A program made the translations under genes and the position numbers. Positions 18,030 to 26,544 of a stretch of DNA of 64,000 bases are shown piece after piece (the first letter of the stretch is position 1; every line of letters starts with the position of its first letter). The notes below the pieces were generated by a model, which was not told the origin of the DNA, searched no databases, and saw only the letters and a program-made list of their open reading frames with translations. The stretch covers positions 359,211-423,210 of the forward strand of contig NZ_LMNS01000012.1 in NCBI RefSeq assembly GCF_001423405.1, read 5' to 3'. Origin of the DNA: Methylobacterium sp. Leaf123 (lineage in GTDB: Bacteria > Pseudomonadota > Alphaproteobacteria > Rhizobiales > Beijerinckiaceae).

Positions 18030-18245
18030 ATGGGCATCGTGGATCTCGCCGCCGAACGCGACCGGCGCGAAGCCGAAGCTTTCGACCGCTTCGTCACCGC
18101 CAAGAACCGTGCCGACGAAACGCTCCGGTTTGAGGATGCTCGCGAGGCGGCGAGCGCATGGCGTGCCTTCGTCGAGTTGGGCATGACCGCCGAACAGATC
18201 CGCTGGCTCGGCGGAACCGTCACGCCGTTCGAGCGGCGCACCTGA
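18030..18245 (+). CDS. Small hypothetical protein upstream of dnaB, 71 aa
   Basis: Starts MGIVDLAAERDRREAEAFDR; basic/acidic helical. Its TGA overlaps the dnaB ATG (TGATG), indicating coupling. Confidence 0.6.
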   Translation: MGIVDLAAERDRREAEAFDRFVTAKNRADETLRFEDAREAASAWRAFVELGMTAEQIRWLGGTVTPFERRT

Positions 18246-20670
18246 TGTTCGGCCCGCCCCCTACCGAAGCACTGCCGCCGCACGCGCTCGATTCCGAGCA
18301 AGCGCTGCTCGGCGCGATCCTCCTCAACGGCGACGCGATCGACACGGCCCGTCAGCACGTCCAGCCCGAGGACTTTGTCGAGGCAGTCAACGGCCAGATC
18401 TTCGAGGCGATGTGCGCCCGCCGCGATGCCGGGGAACCGATCGACCGCAGGATGATGCTCGCCGTCCTCGGGAATGCTGATCTCGGGGGCACCACCGTCG
18501 GCGGATATCTCGGGCGACTGGTGACGGAGGCGACCACCGTCATCAACGCGCCGGGCTACGCCCGCGCCATCGCACAGGCAGCCCGCATGCGGAAGGTGCT
18601 GGCAACCGCTCAGGATGCCGTCGCCGCCATGACGGACGGCTCGGTGCGCGATCCAGCTGCCCACGCTGCCTACATGATCGAAGCCCTGGACGAGGTCGCG
18701 AGCGCCGGCCTCGCCGAGCACGTGCGTCGCATCACGCTCGGTAAGAGCACGGCCGGCGTGCTCGCCCGCGTCGCCGAGACCCGGCAGGGCAAGAAACGCC
18801 GCGGCGTCCCCTACGGAGTTCCGAAGCTCGATGCTGTGACCCTCGGCATGCGGCCGGGCCAATTCATCGTGCTTGCCGGTCGCCCGGCCATGGGCAAGGC
18901 TCAGCCACTGACGTCCCGGGTCCATACCCCGCAGGGTTGGCGCCTGATGGGCGACCTCGCGGTCGGCGATACGATCAGCTCCGTCGATGGGCAGGCGTCG
19001 CAGGTCACCGGCGCTTACGAGCAAGGGCGGAAGCTCGTCTACCGCGTGGCCTTCTCCGATGGTCGCGAGACGCGCTGCTGCGCGGAGCACCTATGGGAGG
19101 TGTCGTATCGCGAATGGTCGCGTCCTCGGGTCATCGACACGTCGCGGCTGATCGAGATGCTGGATAAGGCCCGCTACCGCAACCGCCTGTCCATCCCGAC
19201 GCATTCTGGCGAAATTGGACAGCACGCGGATCTTCCGATTCACCCCTGGCTGCTTGGCGTCGCTCTTGGGCACGGCACCCTGACGGGCGACAGCGTAATC
19301 CTGCACCTGCACGAGACCGCGATCCGTGACCGTGTTGCGGATCTCCTACCGCCGGGGCATGGGCTCAGCCACCATGCGCACGATGAGTACGGCGTCACCG
19401 GCGACGCGCGGCGCAATCTGTTCAAAGGCGCCCTGGTCTCACTCGGAGCGATGGGCTGTAGGTCCGAGGAGAAGCGCGTTCCGCGTTCGTACATGGATGC
19501 GGGCCGGGAGGAGCGTCTCGCTCTCCTGCAAGGGCTTCTGGACACCGATGGGTGGGTCGAAAAACAGGGGTCGGCTCGATACTCGTCAGCTTCGGCCGGT
19601 CTCGCGAACGACGTTATCGAACTGGCTCGGTCCCTTGGCCTGTGGGCCAAATACTCGTCCAAGGCTGCGTTCGTCGGCTCGATCGACAAGGGCCGCTCTC
19701 GGAAGCTTGACGCGCATGTGGTCTGCATATCAGGCCCGATGGTCGCGGGGATCTTCACGCTTGAGCGTAAGGCCGAACGCCTCCGCGAACGATCGTGGTT
19801 CCGATCACTGACGATAGCGTCGATCGAGCCCGACGGCGTCGAGGCCTGCCGGTGCATCTCGGTATCCCACCCAAGTCGACTCTACGTCACCGACGATCAC
19901 ATCGTCACCCACAACACCACTGTCGCCCTTCACATCGCACTGGCCGCGGCCCGCTCTGGCGGCGCCATCGGCATGTTCTCGCTGGAGATGGAGGCCGACG
20001 AGCTGTCCGAGCGCGTCCTGTCGGCGCTGGCCTACGACCCCCGTGCGCGGGAGCCGATCACCTATCGCGGCATCGCCGAGGCCAAGGGCCTGTCCGACGA
20101 GGCCCTGTGGCGGCTCGAGGAGGCGCAGAAGGAAGCCGCCCGCATCCCGCTCTGGATCAGCCACAGGCCGGTGTGACGCTGTCGCAGATCGCTTCCAGGG
20201 CGCGGCAGATGCGGCTGACGGCTGAGCGGCAGGGGCAGCCGCTCGCGGCGCTCATCGTCGATCACATCGGCCTGATCCGCCCCTCGAAGCGCTACTCGGG
20301 CAACCGGGTGCAGGAGATGACCGAGATCTCCTCGGGGCTGAAGGGCCTCGCGAAGGAGCTTAGCGTGCCGGTGCTCGGCCTATCGCAGCTCAGCCGTGAT
20401 GTGGAGCGGCGCGAGGATAAGCGCCCGGTGCTGTCGGATCTGCGCGACTCGGGTTCGATCGAGCAGGATGCGGACGTGGTGCTCGGGATCTTCCGCGAGG
20501 CCTACTACCTGCAGAACAAGCCGAACCTGACCGACGATGAGATCAACCGTCTCGCGCGGGCGCAGAACATCCTTGAGATCGAGATCCTGAAACAGCGCGG
20601 CGGACCGACAACCCGCATCGAGTGCTTCGCCGATCTCGCCTGCAACGTGCTGGCGGAGGCGTACCTGTGA
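18245..20670 (+). pseudogene. dnaB: Phage replicative DNA helicase DnaB, intein-containing and frameshifted
   Basis: The N-terminal DnaB domain (ALDSEQALLGAILLNGDAID) is residues ~10-120. The RecA-like domain's Walker A GRPAMGK-TTVALH is split by a 339-residue intein. Frame 1 stops at 20174-20176 after IPLWISHRPV. The rest (GVTLSQIASRARQM, LAALIVDHIGLIRPS, VPVLGLSQLSRDVERR) continues in another frame to 20670, consistent with loss of one base near 20152-20173. No slippery sequence suggests programmed shifting. If real, the helicase lacks its C-terminal half; a sequencing error remains possible. It heads the rightward replication module. Confidence 0.88.
18899..19915 (+). other. Class-3 (WCT) DnaB intein with LAGLIDADG homing endonuclease
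   Basis: 339 residues inserted between Lys and Thr of the DnaB P-loop. It begins with Ala instead of Cys/Ser (AQPLTSRVHTPQGWRLMGDL). The class-3 signature appears: Trp66 in CCAEHLWEV (block B), Cys319 in CRCISV (block F) and Thr337 in the terminal THN; the +1 extein residue is Thr. LAGLIDADG-type helices LLGVALGHG (about 118-126) and LLQGLLDTDG (about 209-218) flank the expected endonuclease fold. Class-3 splicing uses the block F Cys as nucleophile. The intein frame is intact although the downstream extein is frameshifted. Confidence 0.87.
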
Positions 20671-20695
20671 GCGGCGCACGTATGAGGGCCTGCTG

Positions 20696-21643
20696 ATGGT
20701 CGGCTTCTACAAGCACGACATCCCGGCGTGGATGGACGGGACCGAGGCGCTGAGCGACGGCGCCTACCGCGCCTACCACGTCATCGTGCAGCTCATCATG
20801 CTGAACGAGGGCCCGATCGCGCTGAACGAGCGAGGTTTGGCCGGGCGCTGCAACCAGACGCTCAAGCTGTTCCTGCGCCATCTCGACGAGCTCGTGAGGG
20901 CCGGTAAGCTCGTCGTGGAGGGCGGCCGGATCAGCAACTCTCGAGCCGCCCGCGAACTCGATTCCGTCCAAAAAAACCGGGAAAACGCAGGAAAAGGCGG
21001 AAAAATCTCAGGCCAGCGCAGAAAAAATCCGGCTGACTTGGAGAATGGCACTGCTAACCTGTTGCAAAACAACGAACCTAGCGAAGTGCCGCTTCATAAA
21101 GATCGAAGCCTAAAAGAGAAGAGAAGAGAAGATACCCCTGTAGTCCCCAAGGGGACGGAGCCGGAAGGCTTCGCCGAGTTCTGGGCAGCCTATCCTCGAC
21201 GACGAGGCGACAATCCTCGAAAAACGGCCCTGAAGGCCTATGCTGCGGCGATCGGACGAGGGGCGACCCCTGCGGCGATGATGGTCGGCGTGGGCCGCTA
21301 CGCTGCCCACCTCGCCGAGATCGGCAAGATCGGGACCGAGTTCGTCGCCCAGGCCTCGACATGGCTGAACCAGGACCGGTTCGAGCCGCCGACGGGGCAG
21401 GCCGGCCCGCTGAGCGGCCAGCCCCCGGACCACAGCGCCTACCTCGCCGGCCTGACCGACGACGATTGGAGACGGCACGTCCAGGGCTGGCGCCGGACCG
21501 GCGGGCAGTGGCTGCTCGCCCAGCGCACCGCGCCGCCCGACGACCCGCGGACGCTGGTGCCGCAACGCATCCTCGACGAGTTCAGCATCCCCGCGGCCGG
21601 CGCGCCGCGGCAGCTCGCTATGGTGGCAGGAGGCAACCGATGA
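20696..21643 (+). CDS. DUF1376-family phage replication protein
   Basis: 315 residues. The N terminus (MVGFYKHDIPAWMDGTEALS, then DGAYRAYHVIVQLIMLNEG) is the DUF1376 signature with a winged-helix-like fold. A Lys/Asn-rich linker spans about 95-150, and the C-terminal domain (FAEFWAAYPRRRGDNPRKTA, then LKAYAAAI) resembles helicase-loader/DnaT-like tails. It follows dnaB by 25 bp, supporting a role in loading DnaB at the phage origin. Confidence 0.8.
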   Translation: MVGFYKHDIPAWMDGTEALSDGAYRAYHVIVQLIMLNEGPIALNERGLAGRCNQTLKLFLRHLDELVRAGKLVVEGGRISNSRAARELDSVQKNRENAGKGGKISGQRRKNPADLENGTANLLQNNEPSEVPLHKDRSLKEKRREDTPVVPKGTEPEGFAEFWAAYPRRRGDNPRKTALKAYAAAIGRGATPAAMMVGVGRYAAHLAEIGKIGTEFVAQASTWLNQDRFEPPTGQAGPLSGQPPDHSAYLAGLTDDDWRRHVQGWRRTGGQWLLAQRTAPPDDPRTLVPQRILDEFSIPAAGAPRQLAMVAGGNR

Positions 21644-21981
21644 CCAAGCACGATCTCGCCGCCTTCCATGCCGGCATGCGCCACGCCGCCGACATGGCGC
21701 TGATCGCCGCCCTGGCGCTCGAACTGCGGGACGATGCCGATGCTCTGCGCCAGCGTGCCGCCGTTGAGGCGCTGCGCGGTCTCGCAGAGGGCCTGAGGGT
21801 CGAGATCCGCCCGGATGACGGCACCGTCGCCATGGTGGCCCGGATTGCACAGGACCCGGCCTCTGAGGGCGACGAGACCTGCCCGGAGTGCGCCGGCCGG
21901 GTTCGGTGGGCGAAGGACGCCACCAACGGACACATCCACGCGCAGTGCGAGGCAGTCGGCTGCTTCGCATTGATGCAGTGA
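21640..21981 (+). CDS. Hypothetical protein with zinc-finger-like Cys pair, 113 aa
   Basis: Starts MTKHDLAAFHAGMRHAADMA, overlapping the previous stop (CGATGA). The C-terminal CPECAGRV, then HIHAQCEAVGCF provides Cys/His spacing consistent with metal binding. Function unknown. Confidence 0.65.
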   Translation: MTKHDLAAFHAGMRHAADMALIAALALELRDDADALRQRAAVEALRGLAEGLRVEIRPDDGTVAMVARIAQDPASEGDETCPECAGRVRWAKDATNGHIHAQCEAVGCFALMQ

Positions 21982-22009
21982 CCGCACCCAGGATTGGGGA
22001 GGAACCCAC

Positions 22010-22717
22010 ATGGGCAACCTACACAGACGGCGCGGCAAGCGCGAGAAGGAGCGGACACGGCGGCAGCGCCGAGCCGCGGCCAAGGTGACTCAGCGGCACC
22101 GCACGGCACAGGCGGCGGCACAGTCCGAGACGAAGGGCAGCGCCAGCGACCCGGTGCGCGGCTCTGCCCCTCTGGTCATCGATCCCGCCCGCCACTGGCA
22201 CATCGCCCGCCTGCTGCCCCGCATGGGTGAGCGAGCGACGAAGGAGTTGGCCAAGGCCGAAGTAACGGTGTTCCAGCCCCGCACAGACAGGGTGATCGTG
22301 ATCCGAGGGCGCAGGGTCGTCCACAGCGCGCAGTTGCTGCCGCGCACGATCTTCATTGGGGTGCGCGATGAGGTCCACCTCGACGAGGCCCGTCAGCAGC
22401 AGGGCGTGGCCGAAATCGTCTCGCGGCTTGAGGAGGAAGGCGGACCCGAGGGGAATGTCTCCGGCATGGTCCTGCGCCCTGCCCGGCTTGATCCGGAGGC
22501 GCTTCAGCGCTTCGCCGACGCGGTCGCCAAGGGTGAGATCGTAGCGCCGATGGGTGTGAGCGAGGGGGCGAACGTCGTGGTGCTCACCGGTCCCTTCGCG
22601 AGCTTTCCGGCCGTGGTCGAGAAAATCTTGCCCGGCGACCGGCTGAAACTTGGGGTAAGCATCTTTGGACGGTGCACACCCATCGAGCTTGGTCTTGCCG
22701 AGGTCCGCCTCGTGTAA
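22010..22717 (+). CDS. Phage NusG-family transcription antitermination protein
   Basis: 235 residues. A Lys/Arg/Gln-rich N-terminal extension (1-50) precedes a NusG N-terminal domain (WHIARLLPRMGERATKELAK, VTVFQPRTDRVIVIRGRRVV, LLPRTIFIGV). The last ~55 residues form a KOW domain (GANVVVLTGPFASFPAVVEK). NusG paralogues bind RNA polymerase and suppress pausing or termination; lying between the replication genes and the packaging region, it probably drives late transcription. RBS GGGGAGGA. Confidence 0.82.
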   Translation: MGNLHRRRGKREKERTRRQRRAAAKVTQRHRTAQAAAQSETKGSASDPVRGSAPLVIDPARHWHIARLLPRMGERATKELAKAEVTVFQPRTDRVIVIRGRRVVHSAQLLPRTIFIGVRDEVHLDEARQQQGVAEIVSRLEEEGGPEGNVSGMVLRPARLDPEALQRFADAVAKGEIVAPMGVSEGANVVVLTGPFASFPAVVEKILPGDRLKLGVSIFGRCTPIELGLAEVRLV

Positions 22718-22869
22718 TATGTGAGCAGACGCGCAGTAGCCGCTTAATTCTCCCCTCGGCGGGATTGAATGGAGCCGCTACGGGGACGGGCGAGACCGCT
22801 TCTCCACTTTGTAGGCTGGTCCTGTAGACCGTGCCCTATAAGGGCACGATTGGCCCTCAACTTTCACGA

Positions 22870-22946
22870 CACGGCGTAGGGCAGTCCGGTAGCTCGTCAG
22901 GTTCATACCCTGAAGGTCGTCGGTTCGAATCCGACCGCCGCAACCA
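22870..22946 (+). tRNA. Prophage-encoded tRNA-Met (CAT), initiator-like
   Basis: 77 nt ending in encoded CCA. The D-stem is GGGC/GCTC, the anticodon stem TCAGG/CCTGA with loop TTCATAC, and the T-arm GTCGG-TTCGAAT-CCGAC. The acceptor stem CACGGCG/CGCCGCA leaves position 1 unpaired (C1-A72), an initiator tRNA feature, plus an A2-C71 mismatch. The anticodon stem lacks the three consecutive G-C pairs of true initiators, so function is uncertain. Confidence 0.8.
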
Positions 22947-22970
22947 TTATCCCGAGAGCAGGTGCTGATC

Positions 22971-23189
22971 ATGACGATGTGTGCCGCGGCCATCATCGCC
23001 ATTGCCACTGTCTCGGCGCTCATCATCATCGGCCTCATGACGTTCGCTATCCGCCGCGTTTGGCGCGTCGCCGACGAGGTCAAACGGCAGGTGGACGAGG
23101 AGCGGGCCGACTTCGAAGGGCGCCGCGCCCGACTGCGTCGCGGCTTGGCTGGCCCCTCGTCGTCGTTTGGGATGGGGCGGTCCGGCTGA
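22971..23189 (+). CDS. Small membrane protein, 72 aa
   Basis: Residues 3-28 are a single hydrophobic helix (AAAIIAIATVSALIIIGLMT), followed by a basic, probably cytoplasmic tail. An in-frame GTG three codons upstream is possible. Position just before the cos-like site suggests a lysis-related or unknown late role. Confidence 0.55.
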   Translation: MTMCAAAIIAIATVSALIIIGLMTFAIRRVWRVADEVKRQVDEERADFEGRRARLRRGLAGPSSSFGMGRSG

Positions 23190-23191
23190 GC

Positions 23192-23273
23192 CCCGGGGGA
23201 CCCTGGCACCCCCAAACCTATACGGGTGGTCGGGGCCCCCAGCTTTCCTAGCGCCAGGGTCGTGGAACCCGGT
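23192..23273. repeat. 82-bp cos-like repeat, copy 1 (outer prophage)
   Basis: Identical over 82 bp to 34921-35002. It contains the inverted repeat GACCCTGGC ... GCCAGGGTC near its ends and a central GGGGCCCC-type palindrome, a layout suggestive of a cohesive-end site. Here it lies immediately before gpW and the portal gene; in lambda-like phages cos precedes the terminase genes, which are missing at this spot. Confidence 0.75.
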
Positions 23274-23279
23274 AACGCG

Positions 23280-23468
23280 GTGACAGGTAACAGCGCCCAT
23301 GAGGGCGCCGACGGCACTGGCCGCGTGACGTATCGGAGCTATGCCGAGATGCGCCTCGCACTCGGCGACCTGAACCAGCAGATCAACGCCCTCGACGCGC
23401 AGGTGGGTGGTGGCATCCCCCGCCGCCGCACGCGGCAGGTCGTGATGACGGGCCGCAGCGGGTGGTAG
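23280..23468 (+). CDS. gpW-like head-tail joining protein
   Basis: 62 residues from a GTG start. The core YRSYAEMRLALGDLNQQINA followed by an Arg-rich tail (PRRRTRQVVMTGRSGW) matches the small gpW-type proteins preceding lambda-family portal genes. Its stop overlaps the proposed portal GTG region. In lambda, gpW completes the capsid connector. Confidence 0.7.
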   Translation: MTGNSAHEGADGTGRVTYRSYAEMRLALGDLNQQINALDAQVGGGIPRRRTRQVVMTGRSGW

Positions 23469-24724
23469 GTGTGCGCGGATACGGCACCGGCTACCGCAAC
23501 GTCGGCGTCACCCTGAAGGGCAGCAGTGCCCCGGTGCCGCTGGCGATGGGCTTGTCAGGTGAGGGCAGCGGCGCTCTGGCCGAGGCCGGGCCCTACGACG
23601 TTGCCGGCGGTGTCGGGCGGCGCTCGCGCTCCTGGCACGTCGGCTCGTGGGGGCCGAACTCGGCGATCACCTACGCGCTCGACGAATTGCGCCGGAAGTC
23701 GCGCGATCAGGCTCGCAAGAACCCCTACGCTGGCGCGGCCGTCGACAAGCTCGTCTCGAACATCATCGGCACCGGCATTACGCCCCGTTCCATCGCCAAG
23801 CGTCCGACCGACGGACTTGAGCCGGAAGAGGCGAAGCGGATCAAGCGCGAGGATGCGGCCTTCCGTGCCGAGATCCAGCGCCTGTGGCTGGCCTGGACGG
23901 ACGAGGCCGACTCAACCGGCGCGCACGACTTCTACGGCATGCAGGCGATCGCCGCCCGCGGCATGATCGAGGGCGGCGAGACCTTCGTCCGGCTGCGCAC
24001 CCGGCGCGCCTCCGACGGCTTCACAGTGCCGCTGCAGCTTCAGGCGATCGAGGGCGACCACTGCCCGCACCTCAAGACCGAGCCCTCGAACCGGATCCGG
24101 CAGGGCATCCAGTACGACGCGATCGGGCGCCGCATCGGGTACCACCTCTACCGGGAGCACCCCGGCGACGGTGCGTTCAACGCTGACAGCTTCGACACGA
24201 CCCTCGTCCCGGCAGCCGACGTCTGCCATCTCTACCGGGCGATGCGGCCCGGGCAGGACCGCGGGGAGCCCTGGCTCGCCCGGGCCCTGCGCACCCTCTA
24301 CGACCTCGACGGCTACCTCGACGCTGAGCTTGTCCGGAAGAAGAACGCCGCCCGCTTCGTCGGCTTCATCAAGCGCGTCCTCGACGATGGGGCCGACGGC
24401 GCAATCGGCGGCGGGCCGCTCGGAACCGACGCCCCGGATGACGAAGGCGCAGCGCCGCTAGACCTCAAGCCCGGCACCTTGCAGGTGCTGGCCGACAACG
24501 AGGATGTCACCTTCGCGGAACCGCCGGACAGCGGGCCGAACTTCGACGCCTACCTGCGCACCGCGCTCCGTGGCGTCGCGGTGGCCGCGGGCCTGCTCTA
24601 CGAGGAGCTGAGCGGCGACTACGGCCAGCTGAACGACCGGACCCTGCGCGCAGCGCTGAACTCGTTCCGCCGCTCAGTTGAGATGTGGCAGCATCACCTC
24701 GTCGTGTTCCAGCCCTCCAAATAA
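23462..24724 (+). pseudogene. Lambda-family portal protein, N-terminal fragment interrupted by inner element
   Basis: About 415 residues of genuine portal sequence, such as NPYAGAAVDKLVSNIIGTGI, IEGGETFVRLRTRR, and AAGLLYEELSGDYGQLNDRT with ALNSFRR. After HHLVV at 24705 the frame enters foreign DNA (FQPSK, then stop). The 3' remainder is at 46022-46313. Joined at the shared 11-bp sequence the two pieces give an uninterrupted 1536-nt, 511-codon frame. A portal ring is the DNA entry channel of the capsid, so insertion here blocks virion formation. GTG start; a second in-frame GTG is three codons on. Confidence 0.9.
24695..24705. repeat. attL of inner element (11-bp core)
   Basis: CACCTCGTCGT, repeated at 46011-46021. 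It encodes HLVV within the portal, and the flanking residues also agree (HHLVV-F/Y-Q). Confidence 0.75.
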
Positions 24725-24747
24725 ATCATTATAAATCAATGACTTAC

Positions 24748-24779
24748 CCCGCCTTCCACGCTCGGAAGGCGGGTTTTTT
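24748..24779 (+). terminator. Intrinsic terminator just inside the left end of the inner element
   Basis: A 10-bp perfect stem, CCCGCCTTCC (24748-24757) with GGAAGGCGGG (24764-24773), followed by six T. It would stop outer-prophage late transcription from entering the element. Confidence 0.88.
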
Positions 24780-24901
24780 ATAGGCGCCACCCATTTCCGA
24801 AAATTACCAATCCTTCCAACCCGTTAGGGGGAGCCATCCGTCCCTTTCCCGCCGCTCCGCGCAACAAAATTGCGACAAGGATGCAACAGGAACTCTGCGC
24901 C

Positions 24902-25120
24902 ATGTCTGAACCCTCGAAGCCCCAATCCGACCTGCTCTACGGCGTCCCGGCAATCGCTGCCTTTCTGAGGATGCGGGAGCGCCAGTGTCGTCACCGGATC
25001 GATACCGGCCTCATCCCAGCCTTCCGGCTCGAAGGCACGATCTGCTCACGCGAGTCGACCCTCAACGTGTGGCTCGCCGAGCGCGAGGCCGCCGGCCGGG
25101 AGGACAAGGCCAATGGCTGA
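24902..25120 (+). CDS. Helix-turn-helix (excisionase/AlpA-like) protein, 72 aa
   Basis: Starts MSEPSKPQSDLLYGVPAIAA; GVPAIAAFLRMRERQCRHRI followed by DTGLIPAFRLEGTICS is the MerR/AlpA-like winged-helix pattern of excisionases and satellite regulators. First gene of the rightward early block of the inner element; overlaps the next gene by 8 bp. Confidence 0.7.
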   Translation: MSEPSKPQSDLLYGVPAIAAFLRMRERQCRHRIDTGLIPAFRLEGTICSRESTLNVWLAEREAAGREDKANG

Positions 25121-25313
25121 TCTTTCCGCAGCCGTCGCGCAGATGCTCATCAAGGGTGAGGGCATCCAACAGGAAGACGGCCCTGAGGTGTGGGTCGAGA
25201 CAATCATCACCCGCTGGCCCGAGATCTCGGCCAACGAGATCGAGCGCGGCTTTCGGATCGCGATCGAGATCCAGCGCGCCGATGACATTGCGGAGGGGCG
25301 GGCCCATGGCTGA
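25113..25313 (+). CDS. Hypothetical protein, 66 aa
   Basis: Starts MADLSAAVAQMLIKGEGIQQ. Acidic, helical; no family is recognised. Overlaps genes on both sides by 8 bp. Confidence 0.6.
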   Translation: MADLSAAVAQMLIKGEGIQQEDGPEVWVETIITRWPEISANEIERGFRIAIEIQRADDIAEGRAHG

Positions 25314-25590
25314 GATCCGTATAACCGGCCTTAGTCTCGCCGAGGGTGAAGGCGATCGGGGCGCGGGCATCGTGGCTCGGTTTGCGTGCGTCATCGGTCC
25401 CCTTCGCGTGACGGGGTGCGTCTTGCGGATCGACGGCCTAGGGCGACCTCAGGCAGTTCTTCCTCGATGCGAGCGCAAGTCCGGATCGATCCGCTTCGCA
25501 GACCGGACAGAGCACCCGCATCTCACGGAGGTGGCGACGGCTGGGTTTCTGGCCCTTGGCGGCATACTGCCGGCCTCCCGTGTCCCCTGA
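25306..25590 (+). CDS. Hypothetical protein, 94 aa
   Basis: Starts MAEIRITGLSLAEGEGDRGA, then ARFACVIGPLRVTGCVLRID, a beta-rich fold seen in small phage proteins of unknown role. Overlaps the preceding gene by 8 bp. Confidence 0.6.
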   Translation: MAEIRITGLSLAEGEGDRGAGIVARFACVIGPLRVTGCVLRIDGLGRPQAVLPRCERKSGSIRFADRTEHPHLTEVATAGFLALGGILPASRVP

Positions 25591-25831
25591 ACAGCGCGCA
25601 GCCTGCCTTGCGGCACTGGATGCAGCCGAGCGGGCCGCGCAGGCCCTTCGTGCCGCCCTGACAGGCGAGGAGCCAGAACCGGCGCCCAACGTGTTTGACG
25701 CCGTACCTTTGGCCGTCGCGGCGCAAGCCTGGGCGATCTCGAAGGACAGCGCGCGCCAACGCGCCCGCCGCGGCGCCGGCTTCAAGGTGCGCGGCCACTG
25801 GTACGTCCCGCGCGCCGCGCTGAGCGCTTGA
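25556..25831 (+). CDS. Helix-turn-helix-like hypothetical protein, 91 aa
   Basis: The C-terminal part VPLAVAAQAWAISKDSARQR, then GHWYVPRAAL resembles a MerR-like DNA-binding domain. A TTG start is assumed, overlapping the previous gene by 35 bp. No in-frame ATG or GTG fits better. Confidence 0.5.
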   Translation: MAAYCRPPVSPEQRAACLAALDAAERAAQALRAALTGEEPEPAPNVFDAVPLAVAAQAWAISKDSARQRARRGAGFKVRGHWYVPRAALSA

Positions 25832-25856
25832 GCTGCGACAACCCTGCGGAGATCCT

Positions 25857-26126
25857 ATGCCAACTCTGGGTTCCGTCGATGCGCTGTGGTTCGGCGCGCA
25901 TCCCGAAGACACGCACCGCATCCGGCCGGCAACACCGGAGGAGGCCGCGGCCTTCCGGCTGGTCCGCCTCGGCTTCCCCCGTATCCTCACCGTGGTCCGG
26001 TGCCAGGACGGCGCCCGCGCCACCATCGCGGTTGCGACGGACGACGACATAGACCGGGCCATGGATTGCGAGCTTGCGGCGTGGTTCGACGCGGACCTCG
26101 ATGCCGCCGCCGACCTGTTGCCGTAG
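25857..26126 (+). CDS. Hypothetical protein, 89 aa
   Basis: Starts MPTLGSVDALWFGAHPEDTH. No recognised domain; acidic C terminus (DADLDAAADLLP). Confidence 0.55.
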   Translation: MPTLGSVDALWFGAHPEDTHRIRPATPEEAAAFRLVRLGFPRILTVVRCQDGARATIAVATDDDIDRAMDCELAAWFDADLDAAADLLP

Positions 26127-26243
26127 CCCGGTCCCCTCACGGGCGCAGCCACAGGGCGCCGCGAGTCTCGGAGCCACCGAGCGCCGTCGAAGACGAAAAC
26201 GCCCGCCAGCGGCCAAATCTGACGATCGGCGATCGGTCGCCGC

Positions 26244-26271
26244 GTCACGTGAAGTCACGTGTCGTCACGTG
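26244..26271. promoter_or_regulatory. Triple GTCACGTG operator at exact 10-bp spacing
   Basis: GTCACGTG occurs at 26244-26251, 26254-26261 and 26264-26271, one helical turn apart, each containing the palindrome CACGTG. The array ends 24 bp before the GTG start at 26296, so a protein bound here would probably control the 26296-27041 gene pair. Confidence 0.7.
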
Positions 26272-26295
26272 ACATCTGCGGACAGAGGAGAGCCC

Positions 26296-26544
26296 GTGTC
26301 CCAGATCCTCGCCTATCCCCTCGCGCGCCGCCGCGGGTTGATCCGCAAGCAGGGTGCCCGGCTCGCCGACATGCCGAAGCGTGAGGCCGAGAAGCACCTT
26401 GCCTACCTCCTGCGCCTGCAGGGCGACACGCTGACGAAGAAGGGCATCGAGGCCGCCGAGGTCGCGCGCCAGGTCGCGGCCCTGGAAACTGCCATCCGGT
26501 GCGAGATCGCGCGCCACCTCGTCACCTGCGGGGGCGCAGCATGA
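26296..26544 (+). CDS. DUF6074-like small protein
   Basis: 82 residues from GTG: SQILAYPLARRRGLIRKQGA, then a helical C terminus. The pattern ILAYPLARRRG-x-IR matches the DUF6074 group in alphaproteobacterial phages; function unknown. Overlaps the next gene by 4 bp and follows the GTCACGTG array. Confidence 0.6.
   Translation: MSQILAYPLARRRGLIRKQGARLADMPKREAEKHLAYLLRLQGDTLTKKGIEAAEVARQVAALETAIRCEIARHLVTCGGAA

Noticed and set aside
20140..20180. Programmed ribosomal frameshifting in dnaB
   Set aside because: There is no slippery heptamer or obvious downstream structure, and DnaB proteins do not need it. A lost base is simpler.
23192..23273. The 82-bp repeat as an insertion-sequence end or transposon remnant
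   Set aside because: Both copies sit at packaging-module positions, no transposase is present and there are no target duplications.
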